From Anarhynchus alexandrinus (Eukaryota > Chordata > Aves > Charadriiformes > Charadriidae), in contig VUYV01000294.1 in assembly GCA_008711295.1 (NCBI GenBank), positions 511,360-575,359 of the forward strand: DNA of 64,000 nucleotides, written 5' to 3'. The notes below the pieces were generated by a model. It had not been told where the DNA came from. It worked only from the letters and a program-made list of their open reading frames with translations, and did no database searches. Below, in pieces: positions 28,801-39,500 of this stretch. Position 1 is the stretch's first letter, and every line of letters begins with the position of its first letter. The position numbers and the translations under genes are program-made.

Positions 28801-31800
28801 CTCCAGCTGACGCAAACTGGCACAGCTTTACGGCAGACAGTGTGATGATGCTGATGTACACCAGCAAAAGCATTTGGGCCTACACATCTGTGCAATAGCA
28901 AGAGAAATCCAAATAAACTGAGCTCCAAATAAACCGTCTTGCCCATCTCAGACCAGTTGCTCCCAGGTGGCTCCAAGTTTTCAGACCGCTGGGTGCAAGT
29001 CACCAATCAAGCTAATAATAGAAGCCTACTGACTGCCATTTCCATTCATTCATAAATCCAGCTGGGTTTGCTCACAGATTTTCCTCTTTACCTATGTATT
29101 CCCTGGATTGTTATCAGACACATCAGGCTAGTATGAACCACCACTGCTCCTTTGAGATAGGGTGAACCCAAGTAGCTCCTGGGTTTAACAGTCACCCCAT
29201 ATGACTCAAGATGGGGCTATCAGTATCAGCTCTGCTTCCAGCCCCAGCAGCCCATCCCAGGAGTGACTTGTTTAAAGCAGCAAATAACAGAAGCTATTTT
29301 GTCCTGTGTTACTGCAAATTCTCCTGCAGAGGATGGGTGCTGCCAGCCTCCCTGCTCAGGCATTGCATAAGTAGCGGTGGAGCCCCCAGAAAGCTGCTGC
29401 AGACCTGCCCGTGAGAAAGACAACTCCAAGTGCCGAAACCTGGGATTAAGACACTCCAGCAGCTGCCTCACACATCTGGTGTGTGTTAGGAGGGATACAC
29501 TGGCAAGGAAAACACACTCGGGCTCCAAGCGGGGCTGGTTAACCCATTCATGACTGAGCCTGTATGGAGCACCCATACAGGCTGAGGACTGTGAGATACC
29601 TGGCCAAGCCTCAGGAGAGCTCAGCTCAAATCTCAGCAGTGGCCTGTGCTTCCTAGGTGATAGTGGGAAATCAGGGAGCAATTCAGATGCTTAAACATAG
29701 GTGTCAAGTGCCACTGAGGATGCCTTGGGCTACCTAAGACACCTGCCAAGGCCTGGCAGATGTCACATGGGTCCAATAGGAAACCACCTCTTCTGGGTAC
29801 CCAATCCACAGTGGGCAAGTCCTATGGTTAGGGCATCTTTTCCTAAACATCTCAACCTCTGTTGTCTGGACTTGCAGTAGAGACAACCTGTCCTCTTTGC
29901 CCTGAGGCAGTAGGCCATTGGGATAGCCACAGAGCACCCACCCCCATGACACCCTGACCTTGGTTGGGCACTCTAGGTGCTGCTCTAGTTCTGATCACAC
30001 TGCAGTCATGCTGTGCAGGACAGCTGACTTCCCAGCATGCACAGCACCTCCTAGGACATATTTTTGACCCATATACCAGATGACCACGATCCAGAGCACA
30101 ACCTGGGTAAAGATGTCCCTGAGTCTACGAAGATGATTAGGGGATTAGAACATCTCTCATATGAGGAAAGGCTTAGAGACTTGGGTCTCTTTAGTCTAGA
30201 GAAAAGAAGACTGAGGGGGGATCTTATCAATGCTTACAAATACTTAAAGGGAGGGTGCCAGGGGGANNNNNNNNNNNNNNNNNNNNNNNNNNNNNNNNNN
30301 NNNNNNNNNNNNNNNNNNNNNNNNNNNNNNNNNNNNNNNNNNNNNATGGGATGACCCTGCTCTGGTGGGGGGGTTGGACTAGATGATCTCCAGAGGTCCC
30401 TTCCAACCCTGTCTATTCTGTGATTCTGTGAGTCCCTATCATACAAATACACCTCTCTTCCTTTCATTGATGTACATCCTCAAGGTTTCTCCTTATGAAG
30501 GGCTTGAGTAGAACAGAGCCATCCCATGAGAAGCCATTCCTCATGCATTTGGCTTCAAAGAATGCCAAAGCACCTCCTCAGTGAGCCCAAAGACTCAGTC
30601 TGTTGAGGAGCTTGTTGGACTCATATTAAGGGAACAGGAACTGCAACTACAGGAGGTCAAATCTCCTGCACAAGCTGCATGTTGCCTTGGGCAGAGCAGA
30701 GCCCTCCCTCCTCTGTGCTGGGTGAGCCGGCACTGTCTTTCCCAGACAGGTTTGCATAGCGGGACTGTACTGGGAGGGCTGCACGTGGAGGATGAAGTAA
30801 GAGCAGCAAATCCTTGCGGCATTTCCTCTGAGCCCCTGAGGACCACAGCAGGTTTGCACTGTCAGTCAGAGCCAGATTACAGCCCCAGGAGCCTGGCAGC
30901 CACCAATCCCTCCTGGAGCCTGGGCAACAACTTGCTTAGGGCCAGGACTCTCACCCCACCCAAAGAAAAACCTGTTCCCGACGAAAACACAGCACCAACA
31001 AGGCCTCGGAGAACCTCACAGCCAGGTGGTCTGCCTAGATGCAAGTCAGTGTCCTGACAGAGGCAGCAGCCAGGCTGGATGAGTGCCTAAACTGGGAGTA
31101 AGCCCAGCTCTGGAGAGAGCACCGAGGCAGCAAGGAGCCTGCTCAGCTGACACACAGACCCCCACAGTCACGGGGGTGATGGATGCGAAGGGGGGATGCA
31201 GGCATAGCATCGGCCAGGGCTGGGTTAGTGGGGTCAGTGGGGGTCAGAGCAGAGAGGCCCAGGATCCCTAGGGCATGCCGAGGTTAACCACTTCACTGCC
31301 ACGGAGCCAGCTGTGATACCTCCTACCCTTCCAGATATTGCTTGAAAAAGAGCTTTCAGATTTTGGGAAAGGCCTGAAACACCCTGAAGCAGCACACCGT
31401 ACAGCTGTCCAGGCAGGATGCCCAGACCAGGAGGCTGGAAAAAACTCCTTCTTTCCTCCCCCAACACACCTTGCACATCTCTAGGCTTCACTCAGCTGTG
31501 CCCACGGAGCAGCACTCATCCTGTTTCAGCTGAAGCAAACCTGGGAAAGCCCATGAGGCTTAACCCCCATGGGCAGCACGGCTGCGAACAGACCCTGACC
31601 TGTCCCCACTCTCCATCCCAAGGCCAGGACACCACCCTGTCCGTCTATGTGAAATCATATCCCCTGGCAGCAGCTGTCCCCTGGGGACATTTCCACTCTG
31701 GGGGATGCCCACCTGCTCCATGCAAGCGGTAAAGCCCTGCCATACCTCAAAACTCTGCCTGGACATCTCCGCTTTCCTCCTTGCTGCAGATTTATCGGTG

Positions 31801-34800
31801 TTGTCAGACAAATCAGGCCAAGCAGAGCTCGCCCCCTCGTGGGGTGCAGCCAGGGGACAGCTGTGCCCCCCACAACCAGAGGGGTTGTATGCCCCAGGGG
31901 TGCAGGCTGGGCTGTGCCTCTGCCCCCCTTCCTCCAGAGGAGCAGGAGCCCCAGCACCACCTCAGCCAGCGAAAGGGCTTTTTCACCCCACCCCAGCAAT
32001 GCTGGTCTGACAAAACCTCCTCTTAGCAGCCCCCAGGATGGTCCCTGCGACAGCCAGCCCAACCTTCCTCACAGCCAGGTCTCTCCAAAATCCAGGGGCA
32101 AAGGGATTCCCACAGGCTTCAGAGCCAGGCTTTACCGCAAGAATTTTAAAACAGCCAGCAGAGCCTCTTCTGTGATTTAAAAGAAGTAAAATTCAAATAA
32201 AGGCTGCTGGGCAATCCCCTACTTTGACATATGGCTCCAAACCCATAGCTTTACATTGCAAATTAAGCTTAGAGGCAAGGTGAGGTAAGCCAGGCTTTTT
32301 TTTTTTTTCCAAGGAGAAAGGGGCAGTGAAGGCACCTGATACCTCTCCATAATTAGATATAGTTCCTTATCCCTAATGCCACTGCCAGGGCACCTACATC
32401 CAATTTGGAAATGCTAAAGTATTGCCCAGCTTCATTAAATTATCCATCTGGCCCTCCCCTGTTCATTTCCCTACTATTTTTCCACTTTAATGAGCCCAGC
32501 TGGGTCAAACTGTGACCAGTTACTGCTGAGCAGGGATCAGCCATCCCTCCCTCCCCCAAGGAATCTGGTGTGCCGAGGGGGTCCAAAGTCTCTCCACGTA
32601 TCAGTTTTCCCAGACAACCTCCTTCCAACCACGGGTATACTTAGCAACAGCAGTCATCCTAGCAAGGGCCCTCGAGACTCCTCTAAGGATCTGGAGAATT
32701 CAAGACAGCTGGGGATACACATGACAAAGAAAAGCCTGGGGCTTGCTAGCACAGCAGAGCCTCTCCCCAGGAGGTGACCATACATGGGCTGCCAAGAGCT
32801 CCCTGCAGCTCACGGGGTGGGAAGCCTCAGAAGGAAGGAGATGGGGGAATTTGGGACAAACCAATCTCTCATCTCAGACCCTCTCGGTGAGAGAAACCTG
32901 CTTTGTGGGCCATGCTTTGAGCACAGCCCAAGCCATAGGAATGTGCACAGCCATGAGCATAGAAACTAAGGTCAGGGGCTGCCTGAAGCCTCCAGAGCTC
33001 TATAGAGAGTGCTCTGAATGACAGACCCAATACACGTTGGATTATCCAGCCCTGGTGTAAGGCAGGTTTCCCCCACAGCCTCCCACCGTCAAGGCAGGAG
33101 GGTTGGCTCCTTCATCCTGCACCGTGTTGTCCTATCAGGGCAGGACAACCCAAGCAGCCACGTCCCCAGAGCCCACTCCAGCTTCTCACTTCTTTTGGGT
33201 AGGCTTCACATCAGGCTTACACCACAGTGGTTTCCTATATAGCAATTCCAGTTCATGGAAGAGAGCATAACACCAGTGTGGTTTGGGTGGTGTTACACTG
33301 GCATCAGCAAGACTTTGCCAGCATGTCCCCATTTGTATGGAGGAACAGAGTAAGCTCTGTCCAAATTAGGATTTCTTGGGCATTTCCTAATGCAAGCTCC
33401 TCTTCTATATACACTGGGCACAGTTAAATAGATAAGGTTCATTGTTTAAGTAAACCCAGCACCTTTTTCCTCCCCATATCTCCTCACTGTGCTTTTACAC
33501 CAAGGAGCCATGGGATTTACTTTCCTGGCAGCTCCATCACAAGACTCACTGCTCACATCTGCAGCACGCCTTAAGCTGTCTTAGGAGCACTGTCCTGACT
33601 CCATCCATACACAGGTCAGCTTGACAAGAGCTTTGTCCTCAAGGAGAGGAGATCAGAGAGCTGAGCTAGCCACAGGGTGAGAAAAGGTAGCCCCAAACAG
33701 CAAGCAAACACTTCCTTCCTCAATTTTGGGAGTGGAAATCACCAAAGCCTAGCAAGGTTTTAAATAGAACAAGTAAAAGGAGGAGAAGTTTAGAGCTGCA
33801 CATGAAACTATTACACAAGCTGGGAGGGAAAGTAATTCTCCATATTTTAAAAACAAAAAGGAAGTTACTTTTGCCCACTACTTCTTTTTGATCAAGTTTT
33901 TTCATTCAAATTCCAAAATGCAGCCAGGGAGGAAGGGTTGTGCCACCCTGCCATCAGTATTCATATACAAAATTTTTAAACATGTTTCTAAAGGCTGTAA
34001 GTGTTGGAGTGGTACAGAACAGACCCCTCCACACAGCCTCTTATTTAGCTGAAACTCCAGCAGGAAACAGAGAAGGGAACAAGCTGACCCTGCCTCACCA
34101 GCAGCCCGCACCACCTCACCCTGGCCGTGCCGATGTACCTGCGTCCACCGCAGCAAGAGGGGAGCGGGAAGGCTCAGTTGCCTTGGACCACCCCCAGCAT
34201 CTGCTCCTTGCTCCTCCAAGGTGAGCTGAGCCTGTGGCTGAGGCACGGCCAGGCTGGAGCGATGCTGGCAATCCCATAGACCACACTGAGAAACTCCCGC
34301 GCTCCCCCAGCAGCCAAGGGTCCCTCTTTGTTTCAGCAGAGTCACACACAGAGCCTTCCAGCACCTTTTGAAGCTTCCAGTCAAGTCTTCAGCCAAGGCT
34401 AATTGCTGTCAGGTGTCAGCCAAAACACTAACTGCAACCATTAGTGACAGGAGATGACACACCTTTCTCCTCTCATTGTCACTCAAGGGTGTTGGGTTTT
34501 TTTTTTCCTATCAACGTGAAGGGTGCTGGCTTTCAGAAGCCTTGGGGAAAAATGCTAATGCAAGCTTTGAAGCTGGAAGTGAAAAATCAGGCAACCCCCC
34601 AAGCTCCCTGGATGCTCAGCCTGAACCCAGTCCAAATCTGAGTACTTCGGGGTGATATACCTCAGCTAAGCTTATCTCTGTCTGCCACACCACAGACAGA
34701 TGTGGTCTCTGCTACTGGTCTGTCTCCTTTTAACCCCCATGGAAAGCTGTCCGTGTTGGAGCAAACAGACACCAAATTTTACAATCTCTGCTGATAGAAA

Positions 34801-35388
34801 AACAAAGCAGAGCAGAGGCACAGGGAGATGTATAACCTTACAGCAACCAGCTTGAAACATTGCCAAGTTAATTTGGTTAGAGGCATAGGGGACACAGCAA
34901 GAAATCGGATGTGCGCAGTGATGGTTGCAAGGAGAGGAGGCAGCCAATCTCCACCCACTGGTCTTAAAGATGGGGCTGATTTCAACTGTGAAGCAGGTCC
35001 AGGTTGCCAGACCCCTTGCTGAGCTTGCCTGCTGCTGGAGCTGTGGTTACCCACTTGATCAAACCCCCTTCCAAAGGCTTTGAAGTTCAAAGGCGATGAG
35101 ACCTTTAGGAAGTCTAAGTCTCTCCCTAGCTGGAAGACCTTGTCAAAAGCCTGCCAGAGCATCTGATCCATTTCAGCCTCATGGGTCATCATTGTTTTGG
35201 CCACGCATCCTCCTTTCCCACCATCACCCCTCCCAGTTTCCCAGCCTCCCAGTTTTCTGGGACTGGAAGGCAGCCGCGGCGTTGGGGTACCCAGTCCCCA
35301 GGCCTCACCTCTCACTCTCCCCGGGGGATTCATCTCCCACTTGGTTGACACCTTCGGCACCCTCCTGGCACCCCTCCGAGTCTGACAT
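976..35388 (-). CDS. LSP1: Lymphocyte-specific protein 1 (LSP1), 5' part, runs off left edge
   Basis: LSP1 is a leukocyte protein that binds F-actin under the plasma membrane and is a target of MAPKAP kinase 2 and PKC (family knowledge). Coding exons read on the minus strand: 35309-35388 or 22151-22209 (alternative first exons), then 8903-9055, 5383-5472, 2068-2263 and 976-1101. All junctions are GT-AG and every phase agrees (2,2,2,0,0). Recognition rests on [12 protein letters not shown] at the start of the common exon, [20 protein letters not shown] in the next, and a [10 protein letters not shown] stretch, each matching LSP1 in the same order. The visible 215 residues (long form) are the acidic, Glu-rich N-terminal half, with a basic/acidic predicted coiled-coil segment ([13 protein letters not shown]). 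The C-terminal actin-binding part (caldesmon- and villin-headpiece-like) lies left of the window. The neighbour on its upstream side is TNNI2, as in mammals. Gene identity is secure; there could be additional small exons I did not see. Confidence 0.93.
1102..2067. other. LSP1 intron 4
   Basis: Intron between LSP1 exons 4 and 5. I see nothing else in it. Confidence 0.7.
2068..2263 (-). CDS. LSP1: LSP1 exon 4 (acidic, Glu-rich)
   Basis: 196 nt, TAG acceptor and GAG|GTGGGA donor. It completes an Arg codon and adds 65 residues, beginning [12 protein letters not shown] and followed by long Glu-rich stretches ([17 protein letters not shown]). The sequence is poorly conserved in LSP1 generally, so the assignment rests on phase, composition and position. 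Confidence 0.85.
2264..5382. other. LSP1 intron 3
   Basis: Intron with no recognisable gene, RNA or transposon. The exons on either side join in phase without needing another exon. Confidence 0.7.
5383..5472 (-). CDS. LSP1: LSP1 exon 3
   Basis: 90 nt, CAG acceptor and AG|GTGGGT donor, phase 2 to phase 2. It encodes [20 protein letters not shown] then SQKLEQRKQ, corresponding to the LKPSEAPELDEDEGFGDWSQ segment of human LSP1. Confidence 0.92.
5473..8902. other. LSP1 intron 2
   Basis: Intron. It contains a long A-run (about 7862-7889) followed closely by a single N at 7900, and a T-run near 7116-7128. No gene seen. Confidence 0.7.
7900..7900. other. Single-N gap
   Basis: Isolated N shortly after a 28-base A-run in LSP1 intron 2; the homopolymer probably caused the break. 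Confidence 0.9.
8903..9055 (-). CDS. LSP1: LSP1 common exon 2
   Basis: 153 nt with a CAG acceptor before 9055 and a CA|GTAAGA donor. It encodes [13 protein letters not shown] followed by a run of Arg and Glu ([13 protein letters not shown]) and a Ser/Gly-rich tail ending in PAQEN. This is the LSP1 signature block shared by both leaders. Confidence 0.92.
16738..16800 (+). repeat. A-rich (CAAA)n low-complexity tract
   Basis: Repeated CAAA units and A-runs interrupted by single C and CC. Confidence 0.85.
19273..19374. promoter_or_regulatory. GATA-motif cluster in LSP1 intron 1
   Basis: Five GATA cores lie within about 100 bp: 19273, 19315 (reverse), 19343, 19363 and 19371. Three of them (19273, 19315, 19371) fit the full WGATAR consensus. 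In a leukocyte gene intron this is the pattern expected of a haematopoietic enhancer, but the assignment is by motif only. Confidence 0.3.
22107..22107. other. Single-N gap
   Basis: Isolated N 44 bp from the LSP1 exon 1b donor, in GC-rich sequence. Confidence 0.9.
22151..22209 (-). CDS. LSP1: LSP1 alternative first coding exon 1b
   Basis: ATG at 22209 starts 19 codons ([19 protein letters not shown]) plus two bases of an Arg codon, then a GTGAGA donor. It splices in phase to the exon at 9055 (..[12 protein letters not shown]). The leader is basic, with an RRNSS motif that could be a basophilic-kinase site, quite unlike the acidic leader of exon 1a. It lies in a GC- and CpG-rich stretch (about 22.1-22.5 kb) that would serve as its own promoter. 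Confidence 0.85.
22210..22530 (-). promoter_or_regulatory. Candidate LSP1 exon 1b promoter (GC-rich)
   Basis: The sequence immediately upstream of the exon 1b ATG is strongly GC-rich with frequent CpG, in contrast to the surrounding intron. That fits a CpG-island promoter directing the basic-leader LSP1 form. No TATA box stands out. Confidence 0.45.
23493..23531 (+). promoter_or_regulatory. Paired ETS/PU.1-like sites
   Basis: AAAAAGGAAGTGC (23493-23505) and AAAAGGAAGTGC (23520-23531) are near-identical purine-rich ETS sites on the same strand, 27 bp apart start to start. A-rich 5' flanks with GGAAGTG are the preferred PU.1 context. Their place in an LSP1 intron fits myeloid regulation; function is inferred. 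Confidence 0.3.
30100..30430 (+). mobile_element. CR1 LINE 3' end, interrupted by a sequence gap
   Basis: The left part reads in frame as [20 protein letters not shown] followed by [14 protein letters not shown], the conserved tail encoded at the 3' end of CR1 elements. The right part is the CR1 3' UTR (GGTTGGACTAGATGATCTCC, then TTCCAACC) ending in ATTCTGTGATTCTGTG. The middle is replaced by 79 Ns. The 5' end is truncated near 30.1 kb, as usual for CR1; the exact left edge is uncertain. This is the clearest avian signature in the window. Confidence 0.92.
30267..30345. other. Assembly gap, 79 N
   Basis: Run of 79 Ns inside the CR1 element. A full CR1 3' end needs considerably more sequence between the two halves, so the gap length may not be real. 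Confidence 0.97.
35309..35388 (-). CDS. LSP1: LSP1 alternative first coding exon 1a
   Basis: ATG at 35388 opens 26 codons ([14 protein letters not shown]... ending SPGESE) and two bases of an Arg codon before a GTGAGG donor. Joined to the exon at 9055 it gives ...[14 protein letters not shown], parallel to the short acidic leader of the main human LSP1 form, which also runs straight into [11 protein letters not shown]. The phase match and the acidic composition support a real exon; no transcript evidence is available here. Confidence 0.8.
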
Positions 35389-35560
35389 CTTCTCCCCTGG
35401 TTGGCACGATGGCCGCACAGACAGCTCAGTCACAAGCGTGTCGCCGCTGTTTCACTTTTCCTGTGCTCGGCAGAAGTGAGCTGTGCCGGAAACTTCACGG
35501 GCTGAGGGTTTGGGGGGATGGGAGAGGTGCAGAGGGAAGGCAAATCTGGGGTTTTTTTTC
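35389..35560 (-). promoter_or_regulatory. Candidate LSP1 exon 1a promoter
   Basis: Upstream of the exon 1a ATG, the minus strand carries AGGAAAAGTGAAAC (35449-35462), an ETS core followed by an IRF-like GTGAAAC half-site. That is plausible for a leukocyte promoter. No TATA box is evident. The 3' end of TNNI2 lies only about 0.7 kb further upstream. Confidence 0.35.
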
Positions 35561-36264
35561 TTTGTTTTTTTTAAAACCATGACTTTAAGGTTTTGCTTCT
35601 GCTGGCAGCTCGAAATTGGAAAATGCTGGGCTAACCCAAAGGGAAAGCGGGGGGCATGGACATCCCCACCGTGGGAGTCAGAGTGGTGGCCCACCACTCC
35701 CCCAGCTGCCCGTGCCACTTATGGGACAGCCAGCATCTCTAAATTGCAGCACCCTGACAGTGCACTGGGTAGCAGGGTGCTGCCCCAGGAGCTGCCGATG
35801 TTGTCCTGACTTTGCATCTCTCAAAGCCCACTGGAGCCAAAGGGTCTGTTTCTGCCTTGCAGCCATCACCCCTCACCTCCCTTCCCAGCGCTGCTCCTTC
35901 CCCACGGCTTCCCGCTGTTGCCCACATGGCTTGAGGTTCTGCAACACCTGCCAGGGCTTGGACTCTTAGCTCTTTGTCTCTTCACCACCAGTGAAGGACA
36001 TGGCCAGTAGCTGGTGGTACAGCCTGGTGGGAGGATGCCAGCAGAGCATGGTGGCACAGCCTCACCCTTTCTTCCCCGCAATGAGGGGGATGAGCATCCC
36101 CAGCTTCAGGCAGAAACCAACAACGGAGAGGTCCCACATCCCCCTCCCCACCACACAGCCCCCGCCAAAGCCTCCTTGTCCCCACCAGGACCCCCACGGT
36201 GGGGGCAGACCCTGCTGGCACCATGGTACGGGTCAGGGTCCAGCACCCCAGGCAGGCGACACCC
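35561..36264. other. Short TNNI2-LSP1 intergenic interval
   Basis: Separates the TNNI2 polyadenylation region from the LSP1 exon 1a promoter. It has T-runs at about 35552-35573 and no supported gene. Confidence 0.6.
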
Positions 36265-36281
36265 GCCTCTCCCGCCAAAGC

Positions 36282-36287
36282 TTTATT
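36282..36287 (-). terminator. TNNI2 polyadenylation signal
   Basis: AATAAA on the minus strand, 129 bases beyond the TNNI2 stop codon. It defines a short 3' UTR ending at roughly 36.26-36.27 kb. Confidence 0.85.
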
Positions 36288-36415
36288 TACACCGCTGCTG
36301 CCAGGAAGCAGCTCTTCGCAAAACCAGAGAGAAACAGCACCCAGTGGGTGCCCTTGAACCCAGGGGGACGGCGGGGACAGGAGGGAGTGGAGGACGGGTG
36401 TGGAGAGGCAGGTGC

Positions 36416-36514
36416 TTAGGACTCGCCAGCCTCGAACATCTTCTTCCTGCCCTCCATGCCGGACTTCTCTTCGATGTTCTTCCTCCAGTCACCAACATCA
36501 CGGAGGTCCTTCTC
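36416..36514 (-). CDS. TNNI2: TNNI2 last coding exon
   Basis: 99 nt encoding [20 protein letters not shown], then [12 protein letters not shown] and a TAA stop (36416-36418). CAG acceptor. Confidence 0.97.
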   Translation of the reverse strand, partial: EKDLRDVGDWRKNIEEKSGMEGRKKMFEAGES

Positions 36515-39500
36515 CTGGGGGAGGGATGGGTGTGTGGGTGCAAGCAGTGCCCCAGGGGGCAAGAACCCACCTAGGTGGGACCCTTCACCCATCCACCCAC
36601 GGAAAACCCCATGTCAGCTACAAGAACCCAGTTTCATTCATGTCGTACATCTTTTTGGGCTGCACCCTCCTTTTTCAATATCATGGGTGCCAGAGGAGGC
36701 AATATGGAGGAGGAAAAACATTATGGAGAAAGGCTCACCCTCAACCCTGTCTATCACACCGGGAGGCGTGAGCCCCAAAAAACAGGGGCCAACTCCTGTA
36801 TGGGCACAGGGGAGAGGGAAAGAGTACCTTCTCAGTGTCCTCCTTCTTCACTTGCTTCAGGTTGGCTCGGAGGTCCATGCAGACCTTGTGCTTGGAGCCC
36901 AGCAGGGCTCGCAGCATCGCATCAGCGGACATGCGCACCCTGCGCAGTGGTGGCCTCTTGAACTTGCCCCGCAGATCAAAGAGCTTCTGGCTCAAGTCTT
37001 CCAGCTGTGGGGGGACAAAATGGGAGGGGCAGAGAGAGAGCAGGGCTTGGGTTTTGTGAGACAGATCCAAGCGGGACAGGGAGGCATGAAGGATGGGCTG
37101 GAGACTTCCCTGAGGGATGGCTCCAGGAGAAACTCACCTCCTTGGTAGTTTTCTGCAGCTTCACCTCTGTGTCATACCTCTCCTCATCCACTGACTCTAT
37201 CTTGGCATGAAGCTTTTTGCACAGCTCCTGGAAGGAAAAGCAGAGAGGGATGTTGACTACTAGGGCCCACACATGTGATTCATCTCTCCTGATCACTCTG
37301 GCTCTGAAAGACCTCAGTCCAGAAGACCAGGCTGCTTCAAGACCAAATGGTGAAGGGTGGCTCACAGGCCAGCTCCTGGTCTCCGTGCTAGTGGCTTCAT
37401 GCAAATGCCACCTCAAGACATCATTAGAAACGTAGCTTTCCTGCCAGCTAGACCCCTTTCAGTTTATTTTTGCAGAGAGATCCCAGCTGTCTCTCAAGCC
37501 AATTCCATATCCAGCCAGCTCCAGGGCACCCACAGGTAAGAAGGGGAAGATGGGAAGGACAATCTAGATCCACCAGGCTGACTGCTGGACCCAAAACCTT
37601 TCTGCTCCGGCACAGTGGAAGGGTTAAAGAAGTCTTTACCTGAAGTTCCTGCATGGATCCCGGGAGTGACAGAGGAGGGCAATGCTCTGCCAGGTAGTTT
37701 TGCTTTTCCACTTCTTTAGCAGCTGCTTCTTTTTCTATTTCAGTGACAGCCAGCTGGAGCATAGCACTCTGGAAGGCAGGAGGAGGATGATGAGCATGGA
37801 GCGGGGACAAGGGAGGAGGGCAGAGAGGGTTGGCAAGGGAGAGAGAGCCCTGATGGAGAGGCAGCTGGGGGAGCTCCCCATCAATACCAGCATCTCCAAG
37901 AAAGGGATACTGATGGGAACCCAGTAAGGAGTGGGGAAGGATGTGGAGGGCCTCCAGAGGAAGAGGCCATTGTGGCCTCTTCCAGAAAGGAGAGTGCCAA
38001 GAGCCGGCTGACTCAGGATGGGAGATGGGATGATTGGGACATACCTCGTCCAGCCCCAGCAGTACCACGTACCTTCAGGTGCTGCCGACGGGCAGTGGCT
38101 GCCCTCCTTTTTTTCTGCAAGTGGGAGTAATGAGAGAAAAGCAGGTTATAAGGTGTCCATTCCCATTTCCATTCCCTTTTGCCATACAACCCCACAGTCC
38201 GCCAAGGACCTGCAGCCATGCCAGAGACTTGGCTCCAGCCAGGATGTACAACTTGACACACAGTTGGTCCCCAAACTAGCAGCACTCAAAGAAGAGGCTC
38301 CCTGCTGAACACAGCTTTGCCAGCCTTAGGTAGCTAAAACCTATGAAGTGCCTCAGGAAAAGATAATGAGGGTGATGAACTTGAAGATGTGCATATAAAA
38401 TATGGCTTCAAACTTGGTTTCTTGGGGCTTTTAGTTTTTTCTCTAATTTCCTCTTCATGCAGACATATGTTTTGCTTTGCACTCAACCACCCTGATGTCC
38501 CTGAGCATTCAGGAGCTGTGGGATGTCTTTCTGAGCGGTCCCTGGCACACAAGTGAGAAGGATGTCCAGTCAGGTAAAAAACATGAAGGCTGCGTAATTT
38601 CTGGAGCTGAAAGACCCAGTGCAGGTGATGCTGAAGGTGACGCTGTCAGGAACAGCAACCCCTTTTGCAACTCTTGCCCAGCCTGGCAGTTACAGGTATT
38701 TCGATGTGCTGCATTAGGGCACTGGGGAAGCAGGTCCAGGGCGTGGGGGTTCATCACAGCTGGAGGACGGACACAACCATGGGGTCTGCAGGCCTGGAGG
38801 CTGCCCTGGCTGGCAGAGGTGGAGGGCCACAAGGCTGCATCCCTCCTCCCTGGGATGCCAGGTGAGCCTGGAAGACCAAGCCTGCCCTCCTGTACCTGTG
38901 ATGTGCTGGAACAGCAGCAACAGGTCTCCTATTTATAAAAGAAGCCACAACCTTGATGTGCCGCTGCATTGCAGCTGTTTCCTCAGCATTTTGCCCGGAA
39001 GACCGAGCAAGGCTGAGTGTGGCTGGGGCAAGGAACGCGCACCCTGACATCTGATATGCTGTGGTGGGGGAGTAAGAAAGCAGCATTTGGGTGTGTATTT
39101 GTGCTGCATAGAGGAGGAAGTGGATAAGGATCTGCAGAGTGAAATGTAACAAAATCTTTGCATATGCAAATGGTGCTAAGGCCCTCCTGACAAGGCTGAA
39201 GGGTTCTGCAAAGCAAAGGCACCCAGCTCAGAGATGCAGGGCACCATCAACCAGCAGGATTTTGCTAGTGTGAATCTGGCCATGGGCCATAAGAGAGTGG
39301 ATCCCTTGAGCACCGTTCGCCCAGGGCTTACTCTCCATCTGAAAACTGGAACCTTAGCAAGCAGTGCCCTCCCAGCCTTCCCTGGGGGCACTGGGTTTGA
39401 TGGGGAATCAAGGCACCTGTTGGACATCTGCACCATATTGCGGAGTTTCTATGTGTCCCTGAAATCCTCTTTTCTCTTGGTGAGGACAAGCTTGAGCTTG

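Larger units (their letters stand above)
22210..35308. other. LSP1 long-form first intron (between exons 1a and 1b)
   Basis: About 13 kb of non-coding sequence. It holds a pair of ETS/PU.1-like sites at 23493-23531, an A-run at 23215-23234, a broken CR1 element with an N gap near 30.1-30.4 kb, and otherwise unremarkable sequence. I find no supported exon. Confidence 0.6.

Noticed and set aside
34779..35360. 193-residue minus-strand open frame
   Set aside because: It reads through the LSP1 exon 1a in another frame and into the intron; the correct frame is the short exon ending at the donor at 35308.
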